The notes under the pieces are model-generated. The model was given only the letters and a program-made list of their open reading frames with translations, searched no databases and had not been told where the DNA came from. From Punica granatum (Eukaryota > Streptophyta > Magnoliopsida > Myrtales > Lythraceae): a stretch of 64,000 nucleotides of DNA. Shown piece after piece: positions 11,653 to 25,569 of the stretch (position 1 is its first letter; each line of letters begins with the position of its first letter). The translations under genes were made by a program, and so were the position numbers. Location: NCBI RefSeq assembly GCF_007655135.1, contig NC_045130.1, forward strand, positions 33,228,605 through 33,292,604, in the 5' to 3' direction.

Positions 11653-12722
11653 TAATTTGAATTGGGAAAAAGATAAAAATCTTCATTGTGATTTGGGGTC
11701 AGAACAAATCGCATCATATTCTTTTGTTTGTGATAATTAATCTACTGTAGTTTGCTCCGTTAGACATAGGGGTTACGGCGTTAATTTTTTTTTATTTTCA
11801 GTCCTTAATCTTTAACCTTTTAATCATTTTGGTTCTAAATTTTTTTCTTTTATCATTCATATCCTCAATTTTCCATCTTATTTCATTTTAATCTTATAAA
11901 AAAAATAGAAAGGGAAAGAGGGATCAGAGCCGCCAATCGGAGACCCAGGCTTCTCCACCGACGTCGCCGATACCAACAGAGGACGCCGGCGACCTCAGTG
12001 GAGGGGTCAGAGTCGCTGATTGGCGGCCCCAACCCCGAATTGACCGAGGTCGTCGGTACCCACGGAGGACGCTGGCGACCTCTGTGGAGAGGTCGGGGTC
12101 GCCGATTGGCAACCAAACCTCGAATAGACCGAGGATTCCGAGTCAGAAGTCCCATGTCGATTCAGGGTTGGGGCTGCCAATCGGCGACCCCGACCCCTCC
12201 ACCGAGGTCGCCATACCCACGGAGGACACCGACGACCTTGGTGGAGGGGCCGGGGTCGCCGATTGGCAGCCCCAACCCCGAATCGACCGGGGACCTCCGA
12301 CTCGGAGTCCTCGATCGATTCAGGGTTAAAGCCACCAATCAGCGACCCCGACCTCTCCACCGAGGTTACCGGTATCCTCTGTGAGTACCGGCGACCTCGG
12401 TGGAGGGGTCGGGGTAGCCTATTAGCGGCCCCGACCCCTATTTCCCTTTAGATTTTCCTTATAGGATTAAAATGAAACAAAATGAAAAGTTGAGAATAGG
12501 AATGATAAAAAAAAGATTTAGAATCAAAATGATTAAAAGGTTAAAAATTAAGGACTGAAAATACAAAAAAAAATTAACGCCGTAACCCTCAATATCTAAC
12601 GGAACAAACCACATGGGGGTTAATTGTCCCAAATAAAAGAACATGGTACGATTTGTTCCGACCCCAAACCACAAGGGGGTTTTTTATTTATTTTTATTTT
12701 TTATCTTTTTCCCATTTGAATT
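11653..12722. mobile_element. Foldback element with long inverted repeats
   Basis: Arms of roughly 250-300 bp are inverted copies of each other. Left arm words GGGAAAAAGATAAAA, GATTTGGGGTC, GTTACGGCGTTAATTTTTTT and CAGTCCTTAA all recur complemented in order on the right (CTTTTTCCC, GACCCCAAACC, AATTAACGCCGTAACC, TTAAGGACTG). The centre (about 11930-12440) is GC-rich in an AT-rich setting and is itself made of palindromic units. No transposase is present, and I found no convincing target duplication. The structure fits a foldback or MULE-like non-autonomous element. Confidence 0.85.
11930..12440. repeat. GC-rich palindromic core of the foldback element
   Basis: The motif TCCACCGAGGTCGCC and its complement GGCGACCTCGGTGGA alternate several times, joined by GGGGTCGCCGATTGGC and its complement. 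One imperfect palindrome covers about 12240-12350, with its axis near CCGACTCGGAG. Overlapping open frames exist on both strands only because stops are rare in this composition. I do not regard them as genes. Confidence 0.75.
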
Positions 12723-12765
12723 CGTGGAGATCATCTTTAGAGGTCGCATTACAAGTCGGGACAGA

Positions 12766-12861
12766 ATGGAAGCACAAGAGATGAAATGGGTCGAGACAGG
12801 ACGTATAGTCTATGTCGATGCCAATGGAGACAGGAAGAAAGTGAAGCTATCAAGCGTTTAG
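12766..12861 (+). other. Short open frame, 31 codons, unrecognised
   Basis: The frame begins MEAQEMKWVETG and ends DRKKVKLSSV before TAG. It is hydrophilic and basic at its end. I do not recognise it, and no neighbouring exon or promoter can be shown. It lies just outside the foldback element and could be an exon relic. Confidence 0.2.
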
Positions 12862-13266
12862 CTTTGATACGGAAGAACATATCGAGGGCTGAAGAGGCGA
12901 TTGCTGCTTGTTAAGATGTTGCGAATGCTATTCTTATATACTCGGACTGTCAAATATGGCACTGAGTTCGAACTAATACGATATCATATGAACCATCATG
13001 CCACTGTTCGAGAGTTCTCCAACTCCATTTCGGTGTACGATAAAAGGTAATTAGGAGCAACAGCTAAAAGCAACCAGGTACACACTATCAGTTGGAGGTA
13101 CAACAAATGTTCCATGACAGACCAACGAAATAGATCATTACATTACATTACATTACATCCTTTTAAGGCATATAATATATATAACTCCGAAACGTCACGC
13201 AAGAATCTCATCACAACAGAATCCAGGCAATATTATTTTGGTTCTAATGTGGGTGGAACCCGATCA
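12862..13266. other. 3' flank of calmodulin
   Basis: This is non-coding sequence that includes the probable 3' UTR of the minus-strand calmodulin gene. A short TTACA repeat occurs near 13137-13158. Confidence 0.45.
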
Positions 13267-14709
<1,443 letters not shown>

Positions 14710-15933
14710 CTTCACCTGCAAAGCTTACCCTCTTCCGCTCCGTCGAGAGATTTCCTTTCAGAAGAACGGAGGAGACGACGGAGATTGTTCCAGAAGGAAG
14801 GAAGAACAAATTATACGGTAATTTTCCGTACTTTTATTATTATCTTATTATTATTTGTTATTTTTTTTGGATTTTCTATTTATTTCTTCGGACAGAAATA
14901 AGCTGTTCCGTTATATATTCGGGTGAGGGGGCTTAAATCAAGGATCGATATTCGGAGGCTGATAGATAAATAAACATTTAGTTAAATCAAAATTAAGATC
15001 TTTTTTGTTTTTACGGTTTTGCCCTTCTCGCCTTTGTCATTTCATTTCTTCGATTGAGCCGTGCAAGATATATCCGCTCCGTTTGTTTTCAAAGTCGTGA
15101 TTTAAGATTTTAACTTTAATTTTAACTCAAAACACTACACAACAAAACACACATTTCAAAAGTCAAATTGGTGGGCCCCATATATTATTAAAATACAATC
15201 CCATTATAATTAATTATCTATACCTTCCATTCATTTCATATTTCAAAAGTCAAACTGGTGGGCCCCATATATTTTTGTCTTCTTCTACAATCACAATCAC
15301 AATCACAAATTCGTGAATCATTTCCGATTTGTCTTTTCCTTATTAAGGAGTTTGTTATTGTTATCCAACAAGGCATCATCGTTTTCTTAACTAAAACATC
15401 GGATAATATCTTATACCACGTACAGGATATTATATAGTTTTCCCTCGTTACACATTTTTTTTTTGAGAATCAAGAATTTCTAATTAGATTCATGTAATAA
15501 GACATTTCGTATCATTTTATTTCCACTTTTTTCATTATCATTCATTACAGCCTCCTTTTTAAACAAAAAATAAAAATAAAAATAAAATACTAATACAATA
15601 ACAAGTATCCTTTTCACAAGCATTTTGATATAATTTGTGCAGTTATATTTTATTATGAATCTCCCGTGAATAATAAATTATAGAAGGAAAAAAAAAACAT
15701 AAATTCATTTACCTCTAGAACAATTAAACCAAAGTGTCTTTTTGTAAGGTTTACATCGTATGAATGCGGCCTTTTATAATTCAGAATGGCTGAGGGAGTT
15801 TCTTACCAACAACTTCTATTTATGAATTTTCTTTTTATGTACCTATTATCCTTTTAATTATTTTGAGGTCCAAATCCAAACCATCCTAAACCTTCTAATG
15901 TACTTGTACAGCCTTAAGTCTAAACATCTGAAA
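14710..15933. other. Calmodulin promoter and AT-rich spacer
   Basis: The first ~150 bp left of the spacer hold the 5' UTR, which is purine-rich on the plus strand. Positions 15085-15260 contain MITE-like words (CCGTTTGTTTTCAAAG, GATTTTAACTTTAATTTTAACTC) and a duplicated segment ending GGTGGGCCCCATATAT, seen twice about 80 bp apart. No gene was seen. Confidence 0.45.
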
Positions 15934-15949
15934 TTATGATAAAAAAATA

Positions 15950-18430
15950 ACATTTAATTTAATCATTATAATGATACGTACCTCTCTATAAAACGGATAC
16001 AAGATGGAGCCGTTCTCATCCCAATAAATTTTGTAATTAGACATGATATCTATCACAAAGAGTGTAGTAGGTCTAGTGAAAGTACCCACAGTTATTAGGA
16101 TTCTGATCATGCCTTTGGTTTTCAGGCCAAAACCTGTAAACCCACATATCATAACATCCACAAGCTTCAAGTTTTGAGTCTTTCATACCAAGACTCCTGA
16201 ATATTTTGTCAAGCATCAGATTTACAACAGCCCCATTATTAATGAGAACTTTATCAATTTTAAATCTTTTAATTTTGCAAGTAATGGATAAGAGTCTTAG
16301 ATGGTTTGACGTACCACCTGGGTCAGAGGGTCTAGAGAAACTCAATAAAATAAATCATACTGACCTGTTTTGGAGTCCTGCATGAGATCTTCGAAGCCTC
16401 CTAGGTTTAGCTCCTTATTGATAGGTGTATCATCTTGCATGTCTCCCTGAGTTCCTCTTTGGCACTCCCCTTCAAACACAGCTGAGAGAATATACACCAT
16501 GTTACAGTCCGGCCGTTGAAGTTGTCTTCATTCAGCTCTCATTCTTCTCTCTCCATAGGCTTGTGAAACACGCCTAGTGCTCACTTTGGCTTTAAGGCAC
16601 ATACCTTTAATGCTTACCTGAACTAGCCTACTTCTGGTAGCTTCTTCTTCTTCTTGCTCATAGGTTTAGTGGTTCTAGTTGGCTTCCCTTCAGTTATAGG
16701 GGTGAAACCAGCATGAATATTCTCCCAGGAATTCTCCCCCATGGTGATGACCCTTCATTTGGCTGCTTGCTTAATCTGAGTAGACGTCGCTTGTGACTCT
16801 ACTGTAGCATTCAGAATCTGACCTCTTTGGGGTCGGGTCAGCTTCAAACCTCCATTGCTGACAGCATTAACCTGTCTTCAGGTACAAGGGCTGCACATGT
16901 GGGTCATGGTAGTTTTTATGTGGTCCACCAAAAGCTGGACATTGGACTCCTTTTTCATCAGATTCTGCCTGAAGTCCTTAGTTGGTGTGGACAATGCTTC
17001 CACCAGCACATTTAACAAGTCAAGAGCAACTACTTGCTCTAGAGTGATAGCAAATGCCCGAGTCTTTAACTTGGTTTTTACCACATTCCTAAAGACGATG
17101 CACTTGTCAGCTGTGGTGCCACCTGCAGAATTTTGCCCGGTCTTTCACCTCAATGCCTGTCACTATGGGGAGTTGAAGTATTCCTGTAGAAACCATAGCA
17201 GCAAATAGCTCATTGGTGAGCATTGTCTTGTTGTCATCCTCCTGCCAAGCATCAATATTGACATTAGTAAAACAATTTGAACCAATAACAACAACCACAT
17301 TCACCTCTTCAATCTCTAGAGAAGGAAAAAAAGGGTCCTTATTGAGATGAACGTTTTTCCTTGCTTTGGCAGGAGAACCCTGTCAAATGTTCTACTGCGG
17401 ACATGTCATCTTCACTAGAGAATCTAGTGAAATCTGGAATTTTGAAACCTACAGGAAAAGGCTCATCATCTACCCACTGAGAGATTTGTACAGTAAGGTG
17501 TTCATCCTTAATAGGAATGACATCTGTCCCCATATAATTTTATAAGTTTATATATCGTCTGGGTTCTGTCCTCTGATTGGGAATCCTTCGTTCATAAACT
17601 GGATTATTCCTATAAGAATAGGACATTCTAGGGTAATGATCCCTATCAAAGTTCCCCCTTTATCTAGAGGTTCTATGAGGAGGGTCTTCATATGTGCGTC
17701 CTCTATCACTCTGGTCATAACCCTTAAGATATGACATAGTATGGGCAGTTGGTTTAGAGAAATGAACCATGTGTGATTCAATACTAATAGGACTTTGAGT
17801 AATTCTTCCAACCGATCTAGCATGTGGATAGGGTTTGGGATCAAGCATAGGTTCCTTCCTTTTCGAGGAAGATGGTCCTGCATTTCTATTTACAGAATCT
17901 GCAATGGCCTGATTGGCTACTTGCCGAGTTACTTCTTCCATATGCTCAGATAAGGTTTGATTCAAATCATACGTAATCTTTTCAGTTTGAGTTCTTATAT
18001 TCTCATCAAGTTGTCTAAACATGTTTTGGATTTCTTCCTGCGCACTGTGGCTGGAAGCAAAGCACGGAAGTGTCAAAGACTTTCCTATACTTTTCTAAAA
18101 CATTAACAAATTTAGTCATAGTATCTCCATTAGTTTTCATTCGGCTAATGAATTCCTCAAACTCTGCTAATTTATTCCTCAAACTCTGCTAATTCTTCAA
18201 CTAGAGACTTGTTGGCATCGACCTGAGAAGGGGGTTCATCAACAATCATAGTTTCAGTTGCTTCATGGACATGAAGTTGGTCACCCACAACCTCAGTTTG
18301 TTGTTCAATGACTAAGTCCATGGGATGATCACCTCCCTGATTTTGTTCCACATTGTCATGGGGAATATCAAGTACATGGGGTCTATGAAACCCTCACCTT
18401 GATTAGGATTGCGAGAATGCTTTCTTTGTG
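15950..18430 (-). pseudogene. Decayed Ty3/gypsy gag-protease region
   Basis: Minus-strand pieces in different frames read like a plant gypsy polyprotein. Gag-like FPVGFKIPDFTRFSSEDDMS lies at about 17360-17500, with a coiled segment QEEIQNMFRQLDENI at 18000-18040. Downstream, a retropepsin-like stretch KVLINNGAVVNLM lies near 16200-16260. The catalytic Asp of D-[ST]-G is Asn here, so the protease would be inactive. Frameshifts and stops separate the pieces. A 23-bp duplication (CTCAAACTCTGCTAATT twice) lies near 18155-18200. No reverse transcriptase follows within the window. Confidence 0.75.
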
Positions 18431-21035
18431 GCGTTTCTTTAATAACTTAAAGAGCTACCTTCCATTGTGGTCACCAATAAATTGTTCTTGGATTTTGGTG
18501 AAGGGAGAAAAGCGATTTACAATTCCTCTGTAATGGAGAGAAAAGTTAGAAAACCTCTTTTCCTTTCAAATCTCAAGTTAAATCTTTTGGTAATGTCTTC
18601 CGTAGAATGACTATGTGTACTAAAGAGATTCACTCAATTAAAGCAGACAATCAAGGAGGAAATATACTTCATTAAATGGAGATGTATACAATTATGGAAT
18701 TACAACATAAAGAAAGAGGGATAAACAACTCAAACCAAAATTACATAGGATGGTTTACTCTGCTTTCCATCAAGGCAAGTAGTTTAGGCTCTGAGCTCAG
18801 GCTGGGGTCGCCTGTAGATGAAGTAGAAGGAATGCAACCACATTGAAACGCTCTGAGCGAATGGCTGTGGAATGAGGGCGAGACCTTCTATCAACAAGCA
18901 GATGGAATTGTGACTGTGTCGTTGAGGATATGATTCTATCGCCATAGACTGGTGAACTTGAATCGTTGAGGGGATCACCCTGTTGCTACAAGCTTGAAAT
19001 ATCTAAATTAATTTTTCCTAAGGATAAAGCTCGCATGAACTGTGAAATCTACAGAGATTCTGTCTATTGAATGAGTTGTTGGTGTAGAAATCTTGTGGGA
19101 TCTTCTTGTCTTTATCGATTTTTCTTCCTCCTTGGTGGTTACAAAATATCCTCTCTGATCCTTTGAGAACGTGGGCTCCTTATTATCCAATTGCTTTTAA
19201 CCGTCATCTTATCCCCCACGTGAATATTATCCAAAACTTTGACGCAATCCACCTTGGATAATGTTTATCTTCTCGATCTGTAACTGCCTAGTAGTCGTGA
19301 TTTGGAAACGACATCGTGACTGCTCAGATTCTGAGGTAGTATGATTCGGATACGACGTCATCGTTCAGATTCTAGAAGCCACTCAATCACATAATTTAAG
19401 TCATACAGCACCATGTACAGTTACATCTAGATTTTGTCTATTCCTAGACTCAGAATCTAAATCTGTTTGCCGTGTAAAAAACGATGCCGTTCTTTTGAAG
19501 TTTTACTAATATTACGCAGATATCCCCAAACTTTTATAATTTACAGAAATGCTCCTGACATGTTTAATGACATGATTAGGCTACGTGGCGAGGCTCTAAA
19601 AATCATTTTATTTTGGTAATAATAGGTCAAGTCCCATCTCAATTTGTTGTCAAGAGATTGACGAGATTACTGTTGAAGCAAATGTTGCAAACCAAGATTA
19701 GGGAGGGGAGGTCATTTAAGTGAAGAGGGGTCAGAGGGTTTTACTACATTGTTTGTTCAGGGGAAATTAATTGATTGTGGTGAATGAGAGTTTGGTGTGA
19801 AGAATGCTCAATAAAGCTTTGGTGATAGGAAAATGAAGGATCGGTGCCATATTTTCGAATTTAACTCTTTTGGCTAGAATTTTGTCGGAATTTGGTTGAG
19901 AGAGCACCTCGCTTATTCTCCGATAAGGTTGGGAGGTACTCTGCAAAAATTTATAGAGTAGGAGGCAAACACGAACTCACGTCATATATTAGAGGACAAA
20001 GTGCATTTAACTCTATATAAATTAATGTATTTAAGTCCATTCAACTGGCTAGCATAATCTATACTATTATAAATTCAAAAGCAAGACTTTCATCTATTAT
20101 TTACTTTTCAAAAAATCCCTCTAAAAATAAATTTAATTAATAATAGCCACATAATTGAGAACAACATTATAATTTATCTCAATAACTATCCATTTTTTTT
20201 CCATTTTTCTCTCTTCCACTCTCTCTCCGCTCCCGCTTCTCCTTTTCTCTCTCTCCTTCTTACATGTTCTACTTCATCCATCCATTTCAATTGATTTATG
20301 CTTTACTTATAATTTTTATATTATATATATATAATAAATTTTTTTAAATTTTTGATATGATTCACGACTCTCTCTAATCTACTAAGTCGATGTTTGAGCA
20401 TTATTTAAAAGTTAAATCCGTCATTTTTTCCATTATCTATTATAAGTCATTTTTTGTGCACAGCACGATCATCCTCAAAGTATAATGTCGCACCCTTTAG
20501 TTATAAGTTCCGCGAATTTCTATGTACTATATATCTTTCTGGCGAATTTCTTGTTATAGCGATAGAATTTTACCCGCTCTGCAAAAAGGGATGGGTTGCT
20601 TCGGCCAAGTTTTACCTTTACCCAATAAAACATAGATAAGAGATGCGAGATATATGAATAAAAGGGTAAAACACATATCGGTCCTTGTCTATTTAATTTC
20701 TCGTTCATTTTGTGCTCGTGATATTATATCATATGAATTGCATGTGACCTCTTTCCATCTGAAAATCAACGGTGTTAATGGCATTATTAGCAGTTTGGAA
20801 CGGATTGAGATGGTTTGACTATTTTTCATGGTGTATTTTAAAACACGTTAAATCATAGGGTGCATTTCGAAACTGTCTTAAATTATAGGATGTATATTGA
20901 AATTGGCCCCGGATTTTATTTTCATATAGATTTTTGGAGTACATTTCGGGCAATGGAAAACATGCGAAAATAAGAGAATTTATCGTGTGGATCGGGATTA
21001 AGCGGTAGGCTCCTCGATAATTTTCGTGAGGTTCA
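18431..21035. other. Intergenic, possibly gypsy leader plus AT-rich spacer
   Basis: Positions 18431-19260 may be the untranslated leader or LTR of the element to the left, but I could not find a matching pair. The rest is AT-rich. Two similar short phrases on the theme 'AAATCATAGGGTGCATTTCGAAA' recur near 20850 and 20880. No exon was supported. Confidence 0.4.
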
Positions 21036-22380
21036 TCACTCCTCGGCAGGCTCAGGCCGCCAGAGGAAGGGGGCATCGGCGTTCTCGTCGCTGCAGTAGA
21101 GGCAAGGGTGCTGCGCGAATCCCTGGGCCCTCAGCACCGCTCTCGCCGCCGCAACCACCTCTCTGTTGCTCAGCCGCCGGCCTGCGTTCTCCCTCAGCAC
21201 TATCTGCACCGCGTTGCTGAATGCCCCGTACGCCTTCCCCGCTCCACCGGCTGCAGCCGCCGAGGGGCTCATGTCAGCCGATGTCTCTTCCGCCTGGCAC
21301 CCGCTCAGCAGGATCCCCTCGTCCGGCTTCACTGGCAGGTCGATTGGGGCGTCCAGCTCCTCCAGTGTCCTGCGGAAGCGGAGGCTGGCCTCGGAGCCGA
21401 AGCACTCGAGGAGGTGGGTCCCGATGTCGGAGGTGTTGATCTTCGTGAGTGAGGAAAGGTGGTGGAGGAGGGAGTTGAAGGGAATGGTCCTGGGGGCGTG
21501 TGAGAGAGACGCGCCGCCGTCGCAGAGGGCGGTGTATGGGCCGATCTGCTCCTTCTCCTTGTCGATGAGGCCGCCGCTGTGGCATGAGTCGGACAGGATG
21601 GTGAAGCTTGAACCTTTCGGTAGCCGGTTCACCATATGCCGGAAATCCATGTCTGCATAAAAAAATTATATTGAACTTTTTTTTTTTTATTAACCCCTCA
21701 ATGTATCGACTCAAAAAAATATTTTAATTTAGTGGATACAAAACTACACAAATACACACAGATGGATAAATATTTTAATTTAGTGGTTTATCCCAAGGAA
21801 AAAGAGATATTTAATATTAATTTTCATGATTTTTCTTAAGCTTATAATGATCGGGAACAATGTAATTCTATCAAGATCTAGAAATCAATAATTGCCAAGA
21901 AAATTTTAAGCTAAGGTATTGCCATACGTAAATGCGTCCATGAAACGTTTTTAAATCCGTCTATTAAACGTGCTTCTCGAAACAATATCCATGAACTATA
22001 TGAAATACTATGTATTGATTATTACCGGTAATGAGATTGAAATCACAGGGCACAATTGCTTCGTCCTGCCATAAGGGAAGCTTGTGCCTCGGTCGAGGAA
22101 TCCTGGTCCCGTGTCCACTGTAGTGGAAGAACAGGACGTCTCCCGCCTCGGCCCGGTCCACCATCCTGTCGAGCGCTGCCTTAACGTTTGTGCCTGTGGG
22201 CAGAACCGGAGAGCCCGGAGCATCCATAAGGAGCTCCACATTTTGCGGGTCAAACCCGAACCGTTTCACAAGCACCTCTCGCATGGCAAGCAGGTCGTTG
22301 ATGCACCCATGCAGCCCGTACTGGGTGTTCGGGTAATTGCACCCGACTAGAACGGCCAACCTCTTCTTCCCCTTCTCCAT
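21036..22380 (-). CDS. Type II metacaspase (MC9-like)
   Basis: Two exons, 22380-22026 and 21652-21036 (TGA), join at a Gly/Asp codon to give 323 residues. The p20-like domain begins KRLAVLVGCNYPNTQY. The catalytic dyad is His90 in HYSGHGTR and Cys142 in SDSCHSGGLID. The p10-like region ends CSDENADAPFLWRP. The linker is short and there is no zinc-finger or proline-rich prodomain, which places it with type II metacaspases. The length matches Arabidopsis metacaspase-9 (325 residues, from memory). These enzymes cleave after Arg or Lys and act in cell death and stress; the MC9 group is less calcium-dependent and works at acidic pH. The ATG is the first of the frame and follows a TATA-containing promoter. 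Confidence 0.96.
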
Positions 22381-22481
22381 TGAAAACGAAAATTCGAAAT
22401 CTGTCGTAATTCTTGAGAAAGAGTTCAGAGGATTTCGATCAAAGTCCTGTTGTCTGATAATTCTATACGTTGGCTTAGGGA

Positions 22482-22490
22482 TTATATAGA
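22482..22490 (-). promoter_or_regulatory. TATA box of the metacaspase gene
   Basis: On the minus strand the sequence CTCTATATAATCC lies about 105 bp upstream of the ATG, a usual distance for a plant gene with a short 5' UTR. It is recognised only by sequence and position. Confidence 0.55.
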
Positions 22491-22499
22491 GGAAAGAGT

Positions 22500-23281
22500 T
22501 TTAATTCGGAAATTAATTTCATGAGTTGTTGGGCAATCGAAGCAAGCATTGCTTCTTGGGGCATTTCTTTAGCTTTCAAGCTCAGGAATGTCTGGTTTTA
22601 GCATAAACCTGAAGGCTTGAAGAAACTCATTAAATGATATACAAGGAAATCCTACATATAGGTTCGGTTTCTCCGAGGTAAAAGTATGTAGATAGTAAGA
22701 ATATTATCATGGAACTGCATAATATCATTTTGCCGATGTGATGTCTCGAGGAATTCTATTCGGGCAGGAGATCATAAAAGAATTCGCCGCGCATATATGT
22801 CTTAAGATTTTGTTTTAATTTCTTTTGAGCTTCTTTGGCTGCAAGTTGGTTCCTTTACGTTACTGCATCGCCTGGAAGAAACCATCAATAACGGCAGAAA
22901 GGTTTTCCACTTGGGTTTTCTTGCTCTCTCATTCCCAAACTCTGATAAATTTAGGCTAACTTAAATTAATTGATTAATGGATAGAGAGGACATGAGGGCG
23001 ATGGCAGTCATAGATTTTGAGTTTGGTTACAATTTATGTGTTGTTTTATTAAGGTCAGATAATCACCCCAGATGAGTCAAATGCAGACCATATATGTTTG
23101 ACCTAGAAAATTCCGCGATAAAATTCTGTATCCTGATCCCAAACCATTTTGTTGAGTATGTCTCGTATTCAGTGAAGAATCCGAAGATCCAAAGACCGGA
23201 GTGGTAACGAAATTGGACCAAAAAGGAAGAGGCGAGACCTTAGATTATCCTAAAATTATATTTCATGTTTTATAGGGATTT
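22500..23281. other. Upstream region of metacaspase, no gene seen
   Basis: This stretch has stops in all frames and no repeat pair that I could find. It separates the divergently oriented metacaspase gene from the copia remnant. Confidence 0.4.
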
Positions 23282-23773
23282 TGTTAATTTCTTAGATATT
23301 TAAATAAAAAAAATTTATCTCTATGGATGTTAGAGATAATGGTACAATATCTTTAAAATATTTCAAAGGGGAAAATATATTAGGATTATATTATGATATC
23401 TTTAAGATATTGAGAATGTATTGTATCCATTTAAAGGGAAGATGGTCTTGTATCAAGACAACACGTTATGTGAAAATAACGGGTAATCTTCTTGAGAATT
23501 CCCAAGTTTATTCTTTTGGAGTCTCTAGGGTTCATAGAGTGAGAGAGTGGTGAGAATTGAGAGGATTGTGAGGCTATTCTCGGGTTGGGTCTTGTAACGG
23601 GGGCTGAAAAATACGAGTGTGAGTGTGTAATCTTTGGTTTATTGATCTAATGGAATCTCCCTATTTTGTCCATGGATGTTTTCCTCACTTTGAGGTTTTT
23701 ACCGCTTATATCATAGTGTTATTTCTTCTCTCTTCTCGGTCTAAATTCCTCAAATTTGGCATCTTCTACAACA
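23282..23773 (+). mobile_element. Putative 5' LTR of a copia element
   Basis: The segment begins TGTTAATTTCTTAG and ends TTCTACAACA. It is followed within 2 bp by TTAGTATCAATGC, a decayed form of the TGGTATCAGAGC primer site, and 36 bp later by the gag start. It is about 492 bp long, plausible for copia. No 3' LTR copy was found, so the boundaries are inferred. Confidence 0.45.
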
Positions 23774-23809
23774 AATTAGTATCAATGCAAGGTCTCGGAG
23801 AGGACAAAG

Positions 23810-25024
23810 ATGTCGGAAGCTAAGTTCAAGGTGGAAAAGTTTGACGGGTCAAACGACTTCGGGTTGTGGAAGATTAAGATTAAGGCTTTGCTTGTACAAA
23901 ATGACCTTGAGGGAGCACTAAAAGGAGAGAGGAAGCTACCTGCGACCTTGTCACCAGAGGAGAAGAAGATGGTGATGTCGAAGGCTCTGAGCACCATCCA
24001 GTTGAGCCTGTCGAATAAAGTTCTACGACAGGTATGCAATTAGGAATCGGCATTGAAAGTGTGGGTAAAGTTGGAATTGCTATATCAGTAGAAGTCCCTA
24101 ACGAACAAGTTGTACTTGAAACAACGATTGTAATAGTTGAAGATGAATCCGGGGACCTTCGTAGGTGATCACATGCACCTCTTTAATCAGATCGTGATGT
24201 ATCTCGCAAACATGGACGTCAACATTGAAGACGAGGATCAAGCTTTGTTGTTATCGTGTTCTCTTTCGGAAGCATACGAGAGTTTTGTGGATACTATGCT
24301 ACATGGTAGGACAAGCATCACCTTGGAAGATGTCAAGGCATCGTTGAACTCGAAGGAGTTGCATAAGAAGGTGATGGAGCACCATTGAGGCAACGGTGAA
24401 GGCCTAGTAGTAAGGGGTAGATCGAGCGAGAAAAGGTCTCGTGGGAGGAGCAAGTCAAGAAGCAGAAAGCTAATTTGCTGGAGCTGCAACAAGGAAGGCC
24501 ATTTCAAGAGGGACTATCCAAAGCGAAGAGGCAAGAAAGGCGAGCTCTCGTGGGATGCAGTAGTAGGGGAGGAAAGTTACGAAAGAGGAGATATTCTTAC
24601 AGCAACATGTGATGGGAATGTAGGTGCTAAGAGGAGATATTCTTACAGCAACATGTGATGGGAATGTAGGTGCTAAGATTCTCACTATATCTGGTACATC
24701 AAGTATCTCGTAAATTCTTGATTTGAGATGCACTTTCCATGTTTGCTATGATAGAGGATTATTTTCTACTTATCGGTCCATAGAAGGTGGGGAAGTTCTT
24801 ATGGCTAATGGTGACAAATGCGATGTTGTCGGGGTGAGAGAAGTGCAAATCAAGTTGCATATTGGTAGCGTGATATTATTAGGTGATGTTAAGCATGTCC
24901 CAGGATTAAAGAAAAATCTGATCTCATTGGGTACCGTTGACAAGCTTGGCTATAAGTATAGGTGCCGAGGTGGAGTTGTAGGAATCTTGAAAGGTGCTCT
25001 CGTTGTTATTAAAGGACTGTTGTA
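23810..25024 (+). pseudogene. Ty1/copia gag and pre-integrase remnant
   Basis: The gag starts MSEAKFKVEKFDGSNDFGLW, the UBN2-type copia gag block, and continues with breaks to LLSCSLSEAYESFVDTML (about 24240-24300). A zinc knuckle, CWSCNKEGHFKRDYPK, lies at 24475-24520; its last Cys is Tyr. The protease active-site block is absent or ruined. A GAG-pre-integrase-like region follows (24723-25024), with GDVKHVPGLKKNLISLGTVD. At least four stops interrupt it. Integrase and reverse transcriptase are missing. Confidence 0.85.
24584..24677. repeat. 46-bp tandem duplication within the copia remnant
   Basis: The segment AGAGGAGATATTCTTACAGC through GTAGGTGCTAAG occurs twice in succession with no visible difference. 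The duplication is therefore younger than the decay of the element around it. Confidence 0.8.
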
Positions 25025-25363
25025 GAAGGGCCTGTATGTTATGCAAGAAATGGCTTCAATGACAACATTCGAGTGTTTGGCTCTTAAAGTAAAGTACTTG
25101 TACTAGTCCTATGGACCTCACTTATAACTGAAAAAAGAAAATTTAGCATCTTTACTCTAGTTTGACTCACTAGTTAGTCACCGGCGTATCAGGGTTTGAT
25201 ATTGAGGAGTGTTGGCCGTGCCCTTTATTTTTAGTTGGGATTTCCTTTTTATTGTACTAAGTTTTAGGCCTCCGCGAAGTTCCATATGATAGATCGATTG
25301 AGTAATTTCCACTGGTATATGTGTCTCGAACGGGCAATGTCCTCCCCCCATCCTTCTACTCGA
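25025..25363. other. Left flank of the segmental duplication
   Basis: No gene is present. From about 25170 the sequence matches 33940 onward: 'TATCAGGGTTTGATATTGAG' here and 'TATCAGGGTCTGAGATTGAG' there. This marks the left limit of the duplicated block. Confidence 0.6.
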
Positions 25364-25569
25364 GGTTGTCAGAATCGCGGTTCTACCTAAAATCGGTCGA
25401 AAGTCGTGAAATCGTAAATCGTAAGATTTTACATGTAAATAAAAAATAATATATATATATATACGTATTATACTTTACTGAGCGCGTGCGCATTACTTAA
25501 ATTCGGTAGCACCTTTTTCTTTTATTGGGGAAGTTCAAGACACAAAAAAGCTTTTCATTGAACCACTAT

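Noticed and set aside
11883..12451. Overlapping open frames on both strands in the GC-rich core (60-130 codons)
   Set aside because: All derive from palindromic repeats. No frame has a family signature or a consistent start.
21026..21660. Several plus-strand frames of 64-164 codons opposite metacaspase exon 2
   Set aside because: They are antisense shadows in GC-rich coding sequence, without domains.
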